This document shows, piece after piece, positions 20,244 to 31,112 of a stretch of DNA of 64,000 bases. A model generated the notes under the pieces. That model did no database searches. It had not been told where the DNA came from and saw only the letters and a list, made by a program, of their open reading frames with translations. The position numbers and the translations under genes are program-made. Position 1 is the first letter of the stretch. Every line of letters starts with the position of its first letter. Source of the DNA: Pollenia angustigena (taxonomy: Eukaryota > Arthropoda > Insecta > Diptera > Polleniidae); the NCBI GenBank assembly GCA_930367215.1, contig OV884058.1, positions 219,956,208 through 220,020,207 on the forward strand. Direction: 5' to 3'.

Positions 20244-20962
20244 CTTTTTTTTCTTTTTTCTTATTTTATTTTACTTTATTTTATTTTATTTTTTATTTTT
20301 TTTCTGTCTCTGGTGGGATTCGAACATGCAACCTCGGTGCTGATAGACTAGCTCACTACCAGCTAGTCTACAGGGGCAGTGTAGTTTTTGTATGAAAAAA
20401 CTATGTTTTGTTCTCAATTAAGAGCGTAAATATGAGATTAAATTGTCCATAATAACAATAACAACGTTGATTGAAAGTGGATTGAAAGTATCTGTTTCAT
20501 TACTATAATGAAATTTTTAATGTCATAATGAAAATTTAAATTTATGAAGGAAATTATTGAAATATGTTGCTTTTATAAAAAAAATTTTTGATTTCATAAA
20601 TTTAATGGCATACATGTAACATTAGATGTATGAAATTATTAAATCTTACATTTTTTAAATAACAATTAAACATTTTTTTTAGGAAACTATAATTTTGTAT
20701 TAATTTATGAATATAGTTATGTTTGTTTATTGATTTTTTGTGTTCCCAATTAAAATTTTTTGTTTTACTTAGACAAACTTAAGTTTTCATATATCCAATG
20801 AAAATTTTTAACGTAATTACGAAATCTAATGAAGCGATTTTAACGAAAATACTTCATCAAACGTATGAAATTCCATTTAGACAATGAAAATTTTCATTTA
20901 CCCAAGGAAAACTTTTTTATGAAAATGATTCATTAAATATATGAAGCATTTTTCTTTCAGTG
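20026..20962. mobile_element. 937-bp TA-inserting element, copy 2
   Basis: Same structure as copy 1, flanked by TA at 20024-20025 and 20963-20964. The inverted repeat copy at about 60050 reads straight through the site ('GTACAGGTCGC' on plus), an uninterrupted paralogue. It includes a T-rich microsatellite (TTTTATTTTA) next to the tRNA-like core. Confidence 0.9.
20311..20380 (-). repeat. tRNA-like core of TA element, copy 2
   Basis: Same position as in copy 1, with A box TAGACTAGCTGG and B-box-like ATGTTCGAATCCC on the minus strand. The shared position means that the tRNA-like piece was present before these copies spread. Confidence 0.7.
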
Positions 20963-21177
20963 TAGCTTGTGCACAAGGTTACATGGACTGCCAGCCAGCC
21001 GGACGTACATCGTTAGATTCTGAGTCGATCGGTATACTTTAAGGTGGGTCAAAAACCCATATTTTAAGGTGTTACACACATCAGCACAAATGCATAATAC
21101 CCTCTCCACTATTGTGGTGTGGGTATAATTATGTTCTTTCAGAAACTCAGTCTCCGCCCGTCCACTATTTGGAAAAT

Positions 21178-21343
21178 TTTGAGGAAATATCATAGCCCAC
21201 ATCCATATAAGTTCCAGCTGGTGCAAGTTTAATTATCTTTCTTTCCATCAGACCATCAATTTCGTCGAGTGTTCGGTGAATGCGCTGAGAATCGATTGGA
21301 AGTTGCACCAGATTTTTAATGTCAAAAGCTCTTTAGTGATTAG
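21178..21343 (-). pseudogene. unrecognised coding-like fragment
   Basis: A minus-strand open stretch reads LVQLPIDSQRIHRTLDEIDG then LMERKIIKLAPAGTYMDVGY and ends at a stop. It has a normal amino-acid mix unlike the low-complexity frames around it, so it may be a real protein remnant. I do not recognise the family. It sits between the GTCGGTC repeat and a mariner scrap. Confidence 0.25.
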
Positions 21344-21430
21344 GTTCATCTCTGGCTTGACTGGTATGTAAAAAGAGAATTGTCGTTTTTTGGATAGAGC
21401 ACAATTCTTATGAGACTCTTAGGCTCCTTT

Positions 21431-21500
21431 TTAATTCGGAAAAATCACAGTTTGCTGCGGCTTACATGCCAAAGGCGTTATCGACCCATTTGTCTAACAT
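21431..21500 (+). pseudogene. mariner transposase scrap
   Basis: One frame reads KITVCCGLHAKGVIDPFV, matching the WCGLHAGGIIG segment of the mariner relics in this window. Only about 20 codons are left. It abuts the Jockey fragment. Confidence 0.6.
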
Positions 21501-21504
21501 CAAC

Positions 21505-22514
21505 AGGTGGCAGCTCAACTGCTATATCTTGAGATATATTTGGAGTAAATACGTTTTTCAAATGTTTAGCAAACTGGTCTTCTTTTTCAATATCATTTCT
21601 TGCCCAACTTCCATTCAAGTTTCTTAATGGTGGTATTTTAAGACTTCTAGCTGCAAGCTATAGTGAGTAGTCTGGAGTTCCTTAAGATATTTTTCCAGGA
21701 ATACTGTTTTCTGAGACTGCAGTCACTTTCTTAGCCTTTTTGCGCACTTTTTTTTAATTCTTAAGTTGAGGGAATCTTTGCCACTCTTTTTAAGCTCTCA
21801 TATTTTCAGTTACCACATGTGTAGAATATATTTTATTATGTTTGATTTTTTTTGGAGGTTATGCTGGAGTGCTGAGCATCTTGTTAAAAATAACTGTCAA
21901 AATAATCAATAGAAAGATCCACATTCTTCGGCGTACTAATGGCTAATAAGTTAGTGCAGGTTTACACGCTGGTTTAGTTGAAAAAACTTAAATTTGTATG
22001 TAGTTTAAACTCAATAACTAAAAATCAGTGTGCGATGTGATATATGTAGTTAAAAAATAACATGTGAAAGCAATACGATAAACGTTGTCAAATTCATATG
22101 GTCTGTATTGGTAGTTTAAATGCCTCATTTTATGCGTTTAAAGATGGTTTGCATGTTTACTGATTTATTTGTTGGTTTAAACACATTTTAAACCAAGAAG
22201 AGAGTTTAACTTGCTCGGATTTATTAGCCCTAAGTGGAATTTTTTCTGTGCAACGGCTACTGGATATATTTTAGATTTTAACCAGACGGAGATACAATTC
22301 TATTGGGGTTTATTAAAGTAACAATTGTAGATGTGTGATCGGAAAATAGTTCTAAAAAAACCTTAAACATAAATAATTTCTGTGGAGACGTTTTTAACCG
22401 TGCTGGAATTTTTTGCCGATCAGTAAGCCAATATGTCGGTTGTACGACATGTGTTAAACAAAACACGACCCTTTGGTGGTATAAGTCGTGACCCGCAGAA
22501 GGTACGTTTAGCAT
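21505..22514 (-). pseudogene. Jockey-type LINE fragment: endonuclease end, linker, RT start
   Basis: Read from 22514 downward. PTYWLTDRQKIPARLKTS and LELFSDHTSTIVTLINPN resemble the end of the Jockey endonuclease (SDH motif with catalytic Asp/His). Next RTPKNVDLSIDYFDSYF-like and Lys/Arg-rich linker pieces (about 21780-21930), then LKIPPLRNLNGSWARNDIEK and DQFAKHLKNVFTPN (21500-21680), the segment just before the reverse transcriptase. The order matches the family. Several stops and a likely insertion between 21965 and 22260 show that it is dead. Confidence 0.65.
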
Positions 22515-22519
22515 TTTAA

Positions 22520-23640
22520 TCGGCAGCGGCCAAGAAACAGAGTCCTACACTCAAAAGAAAACTTAATCCATCTGTGCTCAAATCAATCGGAAGAGGTGTT
22601 TATAGTACGGTGAGTACGGATTATTTTGGAATCAAGTACAGAAAGATTGATTCAATTACGAATTTTCAATAGCGAAATACTTTAGCTAAATACATTTAAT
22701 CCCAAATTCGTACTTGAAATAATCAGAAAATAAGATTGATTTAAGAAAACTATGATTGCATTAATCCCAACATGAGCTTGATTAAAGTATTATAAAGTTC
22801 ATAATATTAATAATAAATAAGTAAACTAAAAGTGAAATTAGAAGGAGAATTTTATTATGGTTGATTTACTTACCCGTTTTACACTTTACAGAATTTAAAT
22901 TTAAATTATAAAACACCAGCATCATTCCTGATATAGCTTTTAATTTTAAAACTTAATATACGTATGTACATAACTGAAAATATTAACTAAATGAGAATTC
23001 TTGCTTTCAATTTTTCTTTTTAAACATGAAAATAATGTGTTTTCGTCTTGTTCTGTTGTTTCTACACAAAAAAAGCAAATCGTTTTTTAACTACTTATGT
23101 GGTGGTATTGTTGTAGTCTCTGCAACAAACTTTGATAAGTTTTATGAGATTAAAACGCTCACCTTGCAATTTTACTCTCAGAGTGGATATACCAACGAAA
23201 AGTTTAATCTTTTTTTACTTGGGTTAAGAATTTTGTACTTGCTTAAAGAAATTCCGGGATTAATTTTCGAAAGAAATCCCATTTAGGATTTTAGGATTGT
23301 TTTAAGTATGTTTTAGTGTTATTCGTACTTGAATTTTTGAGTACGAATCGTACTTAAAGTAAGTAGAAAAAACTTTATTTACCCCGAGTGTTTTTCTTTC
23401 TGTATAATGATTTATTATATTTATAACATTGGCTTTTTGATATTGAAAAATCTAGGCGGAAAGTATAACGAGGAAATATCCAGCTTTCGATTTAGATTTT
23501 CAACGCAAATGTTCATTGCTTGCAGGTATTCTTCACAAAGATCAAACCTTGAAAGGGCAGAACCTCTACATTAGGGCTATAACTTTTTTACATTTTTTGC
23601 GAATATCAAAAACGGCGCAGTATATTCGTGTAGTACATTT
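22520..23640. other. unassigned, possible relic with short inverted ends
   Basis: 'ACACTCAAAAGAAAACTT' near 22552 and 'AACTTTATTTACCCCGAGTG' near 23370 could be decayed inverted ends. 'ATAAAACACCAGCATCATTC' near 22908 resembles 'ATAAGACACCAGCATCGCGC' at 56462 and 'TAGACACCAGCATAATG' at 55197. No supported gene. Confidence 0.3.
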
Positions 23641-23642
23641 AA

Positions 23643-23870
23643 CCCATTTACGCTTGCTGTGCCAGTTTTTGACAATATTCAATATATGTTTGCATAATCG
23701 GTAAATTTCTATAACATCAAAATATTTTATTTTTTTTTTAAAGTGACTACTGTGCCAATTTTGGTACACCTCTTTAATTTCCAAAAATTTGTTTATATGT
23801 ACTGAATTTAATAATAAAATAACAAATATTTTATGTTTTGTCCGGTAGCTTTTGTTTGGGCTTAAATGGG
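23643..23870. mobile_element. 228-bp piggyBac-type MITE
   Basis: TTAA lies on both sides (23639-23642 and 23871-23874). The ends are CCCATTTACGC and GCTTAAATGGG. TTAA duplication plus CCC/GGG ends is the piggyBac signature. No coding capacity. Confidence 0.75.
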
Positions 23871-23874
23871 TTAA

Positions 23875-24714
23875 AGTTATTAATAAAAATTATTGTAATT
23901 TTTCACGCAGGGATCGGGTTGAAGTTTGAAAACAACCATTTTTATCTCACGGAAATTTTAAAAAATATACACCTGATATTTGTATATATTCCTATACGTA
24001 TCACTTAAATGCTATTTTGGAATTTATCCTCTGCTTTAGACTTAAAAATTTTGCTACGGTTTACAATTCATCGCGGTTCAAAATTTCTTGGAAGGTTTTA
24101 GAAATTTGCTTCCCTGCGTGAGGTTTTTTTTCGCAAAACGACGGGAGAGGGGTGTTTTGATTACTACTAAAACATTGTTGGCCACTCCGTGGTACTATGC
24201 CAAAAATTTGGTTATAGCCCTACTCCACATATTCTATCTCGAGGATCTTTGCTTTCATATAAAATCCTTGATTTCAAGCTTATTTGTTATTTTTATTAGT
24301 AGCAAACATATTATTGTTAAGATTACCCATAAAATGTTTGGAGGCTACCATAAAAAGGTTGCTGGCGCGGATTAAGGGGGGGGGGGGGCGAAATTTATTT
24401 ATTTAAATAAAATATAAAATTAAATAGATTATATTTAAAACTATAAATTATAAAAATACGTCTTGTTTATTTCGATAATACCAGAATTCCCAATAAAAAT
24501 ATTTTTTTTTAAATGTACAAAATTTTTGGAAATCCCAGCAAGTTTTTTTTTTGTTTTATTATTGAATCTCTAACGCAATTTTCAATAAGTATCCAAATCT
24601 TAATCCTAATAGTTATTTATTAGACATTTCCAATGAAACATCTAGTTTACCGTATTCAAATACTTTTTATTCTACATTCAATCCCAACAGGTGCCATCTA
24701 TATCCAAAGACTAA
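23875..24714. other. unassigned DNA
   Basis: It has an open frame 24088-24375 with no recognisable family, a run of ten G at 24377-24388, and AT-rich sequence. Nothing supported. Confidence 0.35.
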
Positions 24715-26725
24715 ACGTTTGACTTGATAATGCGTGCGGTTGAATTATTAAAAAGCCTTAGTATTTGCAATATTTATGTATATTAGACTGGTCGGAATTT
24801 TTTTTTTTTTTAAATTTAATTGTTTGCGCTGCTTAAAATATGAGGTTTGGTGTAAGAAATCATGACCTAATTTTTCAGGTCAATCCGACGGTGCCTAGCC
24901 GTGTCGGGTGGAGCCCAAAGTTCCCCTTATTATAAAAAAAAACATCTTTTCTATTAGATCTTTATAGTTATACTAGTTGAAAAGCCGAAAATCAAAAATA
25001 TGGCTTCGTAACGATCTTCCGCAGAGAAAGTACTTCAAGTGTGCCAATGTATGTCAGGATGTTTGCATGTATGTCCTATTCTTTCCGCAACTTTTTGAAG
25101 CCATCTGATGACATAGTAAGCTGAAATTTGGCACACTTGAAGTACTTTCTCTGCGGAAGATCGCTACGAAGCCATATTTTTGATTTTCTGCTTTTCAACT
25201 AGTATAACTATAAAGATCTGATAGAAAAGATGTTTTTTTTATAATAAGGGGAACTTTGGGCCCCACCCGGCACGGCTAGGCACCGTCGGATTGACCTGAA
25301 AAATTAGGTCATGATTTCTTACACCAAACCTCATATTTTAAGCAGCGCTAACAATTAAATTTTAAAAAAAAATCCCGTACAATATGCGACCAGTCTAATG
25401 TATATATGTATGTGTTATATGAATCAAAATTCTATTCGATAATTTTTGACGAAAGCACGGAATTGTCGGGGAAAAGTCAGATTTCCTTATCTTTAAGATA
25501 TTTTAACATGCAACAAAAAGTTTTTAGGGAAGAATTTATTGACTTTTATGTAAACTCATTTGAAGAGGCTTCAAAGGATACTGAAGACGTTGATGTATCA
25601 ATTAATGCGAAGACACTATCATCAATAGTTCTTAAAGCTTTGACAGATTTTGGTCTTGACCTAAAAAATTGTGTAGGAGTTGGAACAGATTAGTGTCCCC
25701 TGATGTCAGCAGAAAATGGAGCTGTTTAAAAATTATGGAAACCGCGACAAATGCGAAGCAAACGCCTTGCTATTCCTATAAATCGAACAACTCAATTGCT
25801 AAAAACAATAAAGTGCCATTAATATAAAAAGCTTTGACATTTGTTAAACAAACGACAACATTTTTTAAATATAATCATCCCAAGCGAAAAACAGTTCAAG
25901 CAAAGTATTTGGGAGCCAAACTCTCTTCATTAAGCGTCTTTGCAACAAGTGTACATCATATAACTAGTAGAAGCTTTGGAAAAAATATCTAAGTGGAAAG
26001 GTAGTATCTCCACCTTTATATTAAGGAACTCACTTAGTACTTTAAAATTTATTTGCAGAATATACATATTAAGTGTGATACCTATTGTAACACAGCCGCT
26101 TAGTATCATTTTACAAAAGCACGATATAGATCTTCAAAAAGGATAAAGCCTTATCAAAATTTTAATCATGTGCCTTGAACAAAAAAGAAATAAAGCCGAA
26201 GAACAATTAAAAGCAATTTTTGAAAAAGTTAAAGTTATTTGCGTTCAAATCGAGGTTCCTATCGCAAAGACAAGATTTGAACGAAATAATCACATCCAAA
26301 ATGTTGAAGACTACTACCGAGTTGTAGGTTTCATTCCTCTTATTGAATTTATTTTAGAAGATCTCAAAACACTTTTCCCAATAGATATTCTACCTCAAAG
26401 TGTAGTCAAGTCATACATAACATCTTAACTTGAGCCTGAACTGTTGCATTGGCAACAAAGATGGAAAATATCTGAAAATCTATCAGATAAAGTTGTAGAT
26501 GCTTAAATAAACTGTGATGAAGATATCTGCCCAAATCTAAGAAAAATATTTAAAATTTTCGTTTCAATGCTCGTCAGTAATGCTACGAGCGAGAGGTCAT
26601 TTCCTACTCTTCGTCGAATAAAAACATGGCTCGGATTAACAATGACAGAAGAAAGACTGTACCATCTAAATTTGCCTCAAAAGGAATTCATAAATTGCTT
26701 ATTTAAAAAGAATAATTTATTTTAA
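24715..26725 (+). pseudogene. hAT-superfamily transposase, broken
   Basis: The early core reads YSIIFDESTELSGKSQISLS, RYFNMQQKVFREEFIDFY, then LKALTDFGLDLKNCVGVGTD, matching the DUF4371/hAT pattern 'DETTD..GKEQ' with a catalytic Asp region. Middle parts occur in several frames (26168-26428 open). The C-terminal dimerisation domain is clear near 26560-26700: MLVSNATSERSFPTLRRIKT and MTEERLYHLNLPQKEF. Stops and frameshifts occur throughout. A palindromic MITE sits in it at 24784-25397; removing the MITE and one 8-bp duplicate restores an open frame across the junction, so the gene was hit while this part was still open. Confidence 0.85.
24784..25397. mobile_element. 614-bp palindromic MITE, perfect 8-bp duplication
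   Basis: ATGTATAT lies at 24776-24783 and 25398-25405. The ends are TAGACTGGTCG and CGACCAGTCTA. The arms (24784-~25046 and ~25128-25397) are almost identical inverted copies with only a ~80-base loop. No coding capacity. Eight-bp duplication points to the hAT or P superfamily. Confidence 0.93.
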
Positions 26726-26797
26726 TTTATATTGAACTGATCTTATATTTTATTTAACCTTATTGTTGGGTATTTTTTAATATAATATACACATATT

Positions 26798-27010
26798 CAG
26801 CGGTGTGCTGGAAATCGAAAACGTAAAACGCAAGAATTTGGAAGTTGTTTTTAATACACTTTTAATCTAATTTTTATAATTTTTGTTATAAAATTCTGTT
26901 TAATAGAGAAATATTTGATATGTATAAAATTACTTAATTAGAGAAATCGTATTAAAAAACGACTGTTAAAATTCTTGCGTTTTACGTTTTCGATTTCCAG
27001 CACACCCCTG
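26798..27010. mobile_element. 213-bp hAT-like MITE
   Basis: The ends match for about 40 bases: CAGCGGTGTGCTGGAAATCG and CGATTTCCAGCACACCCCTG. CAGNGGTGTG is a common hAT end. The flanks CACATATT and ATCGTTTG do not match, so the duplication is lost or one side was rearranged. Confidence 0.75.
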
Positions 27011-27216
27011 ATCGTTTGTAAAAAACTTAAAAAAACTAGTTTTTATTTGTACCATACAAAATTTCCCCCCTTCGCCTACAATATTTTGTCTGGTGACGTC
27101 GCTTTGAATGTAGATCAAGATTGCACCAAAAACTCAATTTCAAAAAAATTGGCATATACAATAATTTCGCGCAAAGGGGTCGATATAATATAATGGTTTA
27201 AGTATAAAGGCCAACT

Positions 27217-27512
27217 CAAGGCGAATTCACAGCTGATAACTCACCATATGCTGATAACTCACCATATGTCAAAATGGTATAAGAGTGCCCAGCTTTTATA
27301 AATTCTATAATTTTCATTAAAAATTATGAAATTTAAAACGTTATTAAACTACATTTTACATTTCAAAACAAATAATATTAAAATAAAAACAAAATGAAAT
27401 GTGACAGCTAATTTGTTTACTACAGTGTTGTATTCTTTTAACACAACGTTAAAGTATTTTATAGTGTTGTATTCATTTTCAAAATAAGACCACCATGTGT
27501 GAATTCGCTTTG
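27217..27512. mobile_element. MITE, CAAGGCGAATTCA family copy 1
   Basis: The ends are CAAGGCGAATTCACA and TGTGAATTCGCTTTG. A second member with similar ends is at 52996-53180. The left part also has a direct repeat 'GCTGATAACTCACCATATG'. The target duplication is not clear. Confidence 0.65.
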
Positions 27513-27519
27513 GTTCAGC

Positions 27520-28490
27520 TTTACAGGAAAAGTGATCTTAAGACTCTTAATTAAGAGCATCGTAAGTCTTAAAAAATAAGGTTGTGCTCTTCTGATAAAT
27601 TTTCTGCTTTATTTTTAAATACAAGTCATATAAGTAAAGGAAGCATGGGAAACAAAAATAAATGTGTGTTCAAATATTGCTGAACACAATTATACTTTGT
27701 TAACGTAACGCAAACAAACTCACAGACATACATACTACGTAAATAGAATGTCCTTTTACACATACGAGTACGTATGCATGTATGTTTGCTTAAATTCTAT
27801 TAACAAACAAATCAATTTTTTAACCCTTTTGCACAAATAACTTGTATAATTTTTTTCGATATGGCTCAAAAGTATTTATGAACGTTGTATGTATGTGTTT
27901 GTCTGTTTGTATGTTTGTATATTTTATAAGAAGCTTTTTTTTTTCTATTAGTGTATTAACGAAAGTTCGTGCACAAGTACGACTAAAACGGCAATACAAG
28001 CAAACAATGCTTTTGTTGTTGGCATTTATGTCAATATTAAACATGTCGATTTATTTCACCATAAAAGTTAAATGAAATCCTAAAAGCGTAAGGATAAACT
28101 TAAAGGTCTCTGTAGCTTATTTTTTCTTTTCTTTTTTAAAAGTTCTTGGGATAAAACCGCCCTTTTTGTAAATAATTTCTTTCGGCAAGATGACATTTGC
28201 TTTGTTGTATTTTCCCAAAAATAAAAAGGAATTCAAAGCAATTTAGATTCCCAACCTCGTAAGAACTTGATTTTCCTATACATTAAAAAAAACCCCCGAT
28301 ATTTATACATTCAACTTTACAAATGCAATTTGGAATGTATGTAAATATATTGAGAATCACATTTAATAATAATCCATAAGAAAGGAGGAAAGGAAAAATT
28401 TCAAAAATGGTCATAGTTCTTTGTTTGCGTGATTTGGTTGGCTTGTGTTTGGTTTTTTTTATTTTTCAAAGTTCCTTTCTAATAATTTTA
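27520..28490. other. AT-rich DNA, no gene
   Basis: Open frames at 27820-28075 overlap on both strands and are low-complexity. Tandem TATGTATGT-like motifs occur near 27770-27785 and 27885-27920. Confidence 0.4.
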
Positions 28491-28491
28491 T

Positions 28492-28677
28492 TATACCCTT
28501 CACCGAAGGTAAAAGGGTATATTTTGTAATTTCTACAATATTTATCTAAGACCCTATACAGTATATAAATTCTTGGTCCTTTGAGCAGTGAAGTTTATTG
28601 AACGATGTCTGTCTGTCTATCTGTCCGTGTGTATGTTGAAATGGATTTTCCTAAGACCCCAGAAATTAAGGAGACTA
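28492..28677 (+). repeat. fly-type interspersed repeat, left part
   Basis: It starts TATACCCTTCACC...AAAGGGTATATTT and includes 'CTATACAGTATATAAATTCT' and 'GATGTCTGTCTGTC'. It aligns with 57662-57850. The right part continues at 31978-32440 ('ATTTATGTCACATCTG', 'AACCAAGACTGCCTC'). It is split by the 28678-31975 element. Confidence 0.8.
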
Positions 28678-29059
28678 CACCCACACGCAGAAAAAAATAT
28701 GGTTGGGCATGGTTACGGCAACAACACTTTGTTAAATGTAACAATATATTGTTGTCGTACACAAATAATTGTTATTTTTATTTAATATCAACAATATTAT
28801 AGTTACTGTAAACATATCAATGTTAACGCAATTATAAATTTGAGTATTGTTGACCGAAAAATAATTATTTTTCTAACAACTAAATTATGATAACTTTCTA
28901 AACATAAAGATTGTCCATGTTAAAATTGATACCCACATTTATGCAAATAGCTTGGCAACCCTTTGCGTTACAATTATGTAACAAGTGTCAAAATGTTCTT
29001 TGGACCGTTAGAAGTTAAACACGTGTTTATTTTAACTAAAAAGATTATCAATAAGGAAA

Positions 29060-29674
29060 ATGTCGTCGTCTGAAACACAAGTACGTGAAAAAATTTTGTG
29101 CACATTATTAGAAAACCCTTCAGCAGGTTATCGTAAAGTGGCTCGAGAAGTCGGAACGTCAATTATTACGGTAAAAAAGGAGTTTTATACAGCATTTAAA
29201 AAAGGAGGAGTCAGTGCTAAATTCAGCCAAAAAAAAATTGGTAAATTCCTGAAACAATATATGATTTGGCAGGCCATTTGTTCATGTGGTCTTAGGAGTA
29301 AAGAAGTTATCGTAAAAGGGACTGTAAACTCAAAAATTTACATCGAGAAATGTCTGGACGGACCATTAAAGGAATTTTTAAGACAATACAAAGAGCCAGT
29401 ACTGTTTTGGCCAGACCTAACGACAAGTCACTACTCCAGAAACACATTAGAATGGTACTTTTCAAACAATATAAATTTTGTTCCCAAAGAGGCTAATCCT
29501 CCTAACTGTCCAGAGCTCTGTCCGATTGCAAAATATTGGGCATTAATGAAAAGATCTTTAAAGGGCACAAAACAAAAATGCAATACCGAAAGAGATTTTC
29601 GAAATAAATGGCGAAGAGCTTACTCTATGTATAGTCAACCAAAATACTGTACAGAATTTAATGAAAGGGGTTAA
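29060..29674 (+). pseudogene. Tc1/mariner-type transposase with internal deletion
   Basis: Residues 1-50 look like the N-terminal helix-turn-helix (VREKILCTLLENPSAGYRKV, REVGTSIITVKKEF). Then the frame jumps to the core: KIGKFLKQYMIWQAICSCGL, SKEVIVKGTVNSKIYIEKCL, FWPDLTTSHYSRNTLEWY (second catalytic Asp) and PKEANPPNCPELCPIAKYWA with the last acidic residue. The part with the first catalytic Asp is missing. The C-terminus is frameshifted: after YSQPKY the family-type QNLMKGVKRKV continues in another frame past the stop. About 205 codons against ~340 expected. Confidence 0.85.
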
Positions 29675-30041
29675 AAGAAAAGTTAAACATTTCTTTCAAA
29701 ATCACATATAAGTTCACACTTTTTAGTTAAATTGCTTTTAAATTTATCATGAATTAATAAAAATATTTTTTTTGTAAAAATCCAAATCCTAATTTTAACT
29801 TTATAGACCAAAATGTAAGTATCAGTTTTAACGTGGACAGTCCTTATTATATTACTCACAACCATATCATGATATTTAATAGCCATAACATGATAACTTT
29901 CTATACATTAATCATATTATGTTTAATATGCAATCAAACTATTTTTACTCTAATAACATTATCTTAGCGCTATTTGTAAAATAATTTTGAAGCAGTTGTG
30001 TCGTTTATTTTATATGTGAGCGGTTAAACAATTAAAATATA

Positions 30042-30652
30042 CCCTGTAGGAAGTATAAGTAACTTCAAACTAGTTTTTTTGTAACCACATCTAGTTGATT
30101 AAGTGACTTTTTTCCTTGTCGACGACTCATTATTTTAACATGTCATAGGCAGTAGTCAATTGGCCATCTTTGCATGACTTTTGAACTCACTACCTACTAC
30201 TTATTTTTCAACCTATTTGTAGTTAATTAATAGTATAGTCAGTTTATAAAAACTTTTTTAAATTTTAAATAATTTTTATCAAAAAAATATATGTACATAT
30301 GAACATACAAATGTATATCTTTATATATTTTGATATAGAAATAATTATTTAAGAAAATGTTGCATTAAATTGCCTTAATGATGATGTATAATAGTCCTGA
30401 AATAAATACGCCACATAATTGCTAGTACATAAACAGTATTGATTTAATTTTTAATTATTTTAAAATGTTTGTATATATTTTTTAATTTGACTTCATGGCA
30501 TGCTTGTTTTACTTATTTTGCTTTTATTTGTGTTTTACGTGTGCCTTTTTGGTTGATATCTGCATGAGATTTAAACCAATTTGTACTCATTTGAAAAAAA
30601 CTAAATTTATAGTTAGGGGTTTTGGCAACTGACTATTTTATCTACTACAGGG
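30042..30652. mobile_element. 611-bp TA MITE nested in Tc1-type element
   Basis: The ends are CCCTGTAGGAAG and CTACTACAGGG with TA at 30040-30041 and 30653-30654. The inverted ends are short (8-9 bp). Ends of similar type (TCCTACAGATAA) occur at 34143-34708. Confidence 0.65.
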
Positions 30653-30704
30653 TAACTTCCCATAAAAAATATAAGTTTAAAGAAATTAAAAAATTAAAAT
30701 ATTA

Positions 30705-31112
30705 GCGGAGTTCATTCAGTATTAGTGATTTAATAGTGCAAATGCAAAATATCGTAGTTTTTTTGTAAAATCCAACAACAAAACACACAGAGATTTCATT
30801 ATATTTTATAAAGGTGCTACGATATTTCTGTGGTTTTCATGGGCAACCGCGTATGTCTTAAAACAAATTTTTCAGGAAAGCCGAAAAACCATTCTAGATC
30901 AAAATATGGGCTAAGTATTGCAGTTCTTAAACTTTGTCATTACGTCAAAAAATCGGAATAGATCCATCTTTTTTCCAAAAACTGTAAAGAGCGTTCAAAA
31001 TTAGGCAATATGGCATCAACATCTTAAAATCGGAAAAATGGACATACGCGGTTGCCCATGAAAACCACAGATTTTTCATTTGCTCTTTTGCAAGCCTTTT
31101 ATTGAACTCCGC
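30705..31112. mobile_element. 408-bp TA MITE with inner inverted repeat
   Basis: The ends are GCGGAGTTCA and TGAACTCCGC, with TA at 30703-30704 and 31113-31114. Inside, 'TGTGGTTTTCATGGGCAACC' (near 30821) has its inverted copy near 31050, forming a second hairpin. No coding frame. Confidence 0.8.

Larger units (their letters stand above)
18775..21135 (+). repeat. 'GTCGGTC' repeat split by two TA elements
   Basis: The outer parts read 'GAAAGTACTGTCGGTCAAGC ... GGTACCCTACACCACAT' on the left and 'GACTGCCAGCCAGCCGGACG ... CTCTCCACTATTGTGGTG' on the right. The parts between 19979 and 20023 ('AAATTTTATCAAATCATCTC') align to 60030-60070 inverted. Each of the two insertions is flanked by TA. Confidence 0.75.

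Noticed and set aside
22550..23390. A bordered transposon with ACACTC ends
   Set aside because: The ends match for only a few bases and no target duplication was found; left as unassigned.
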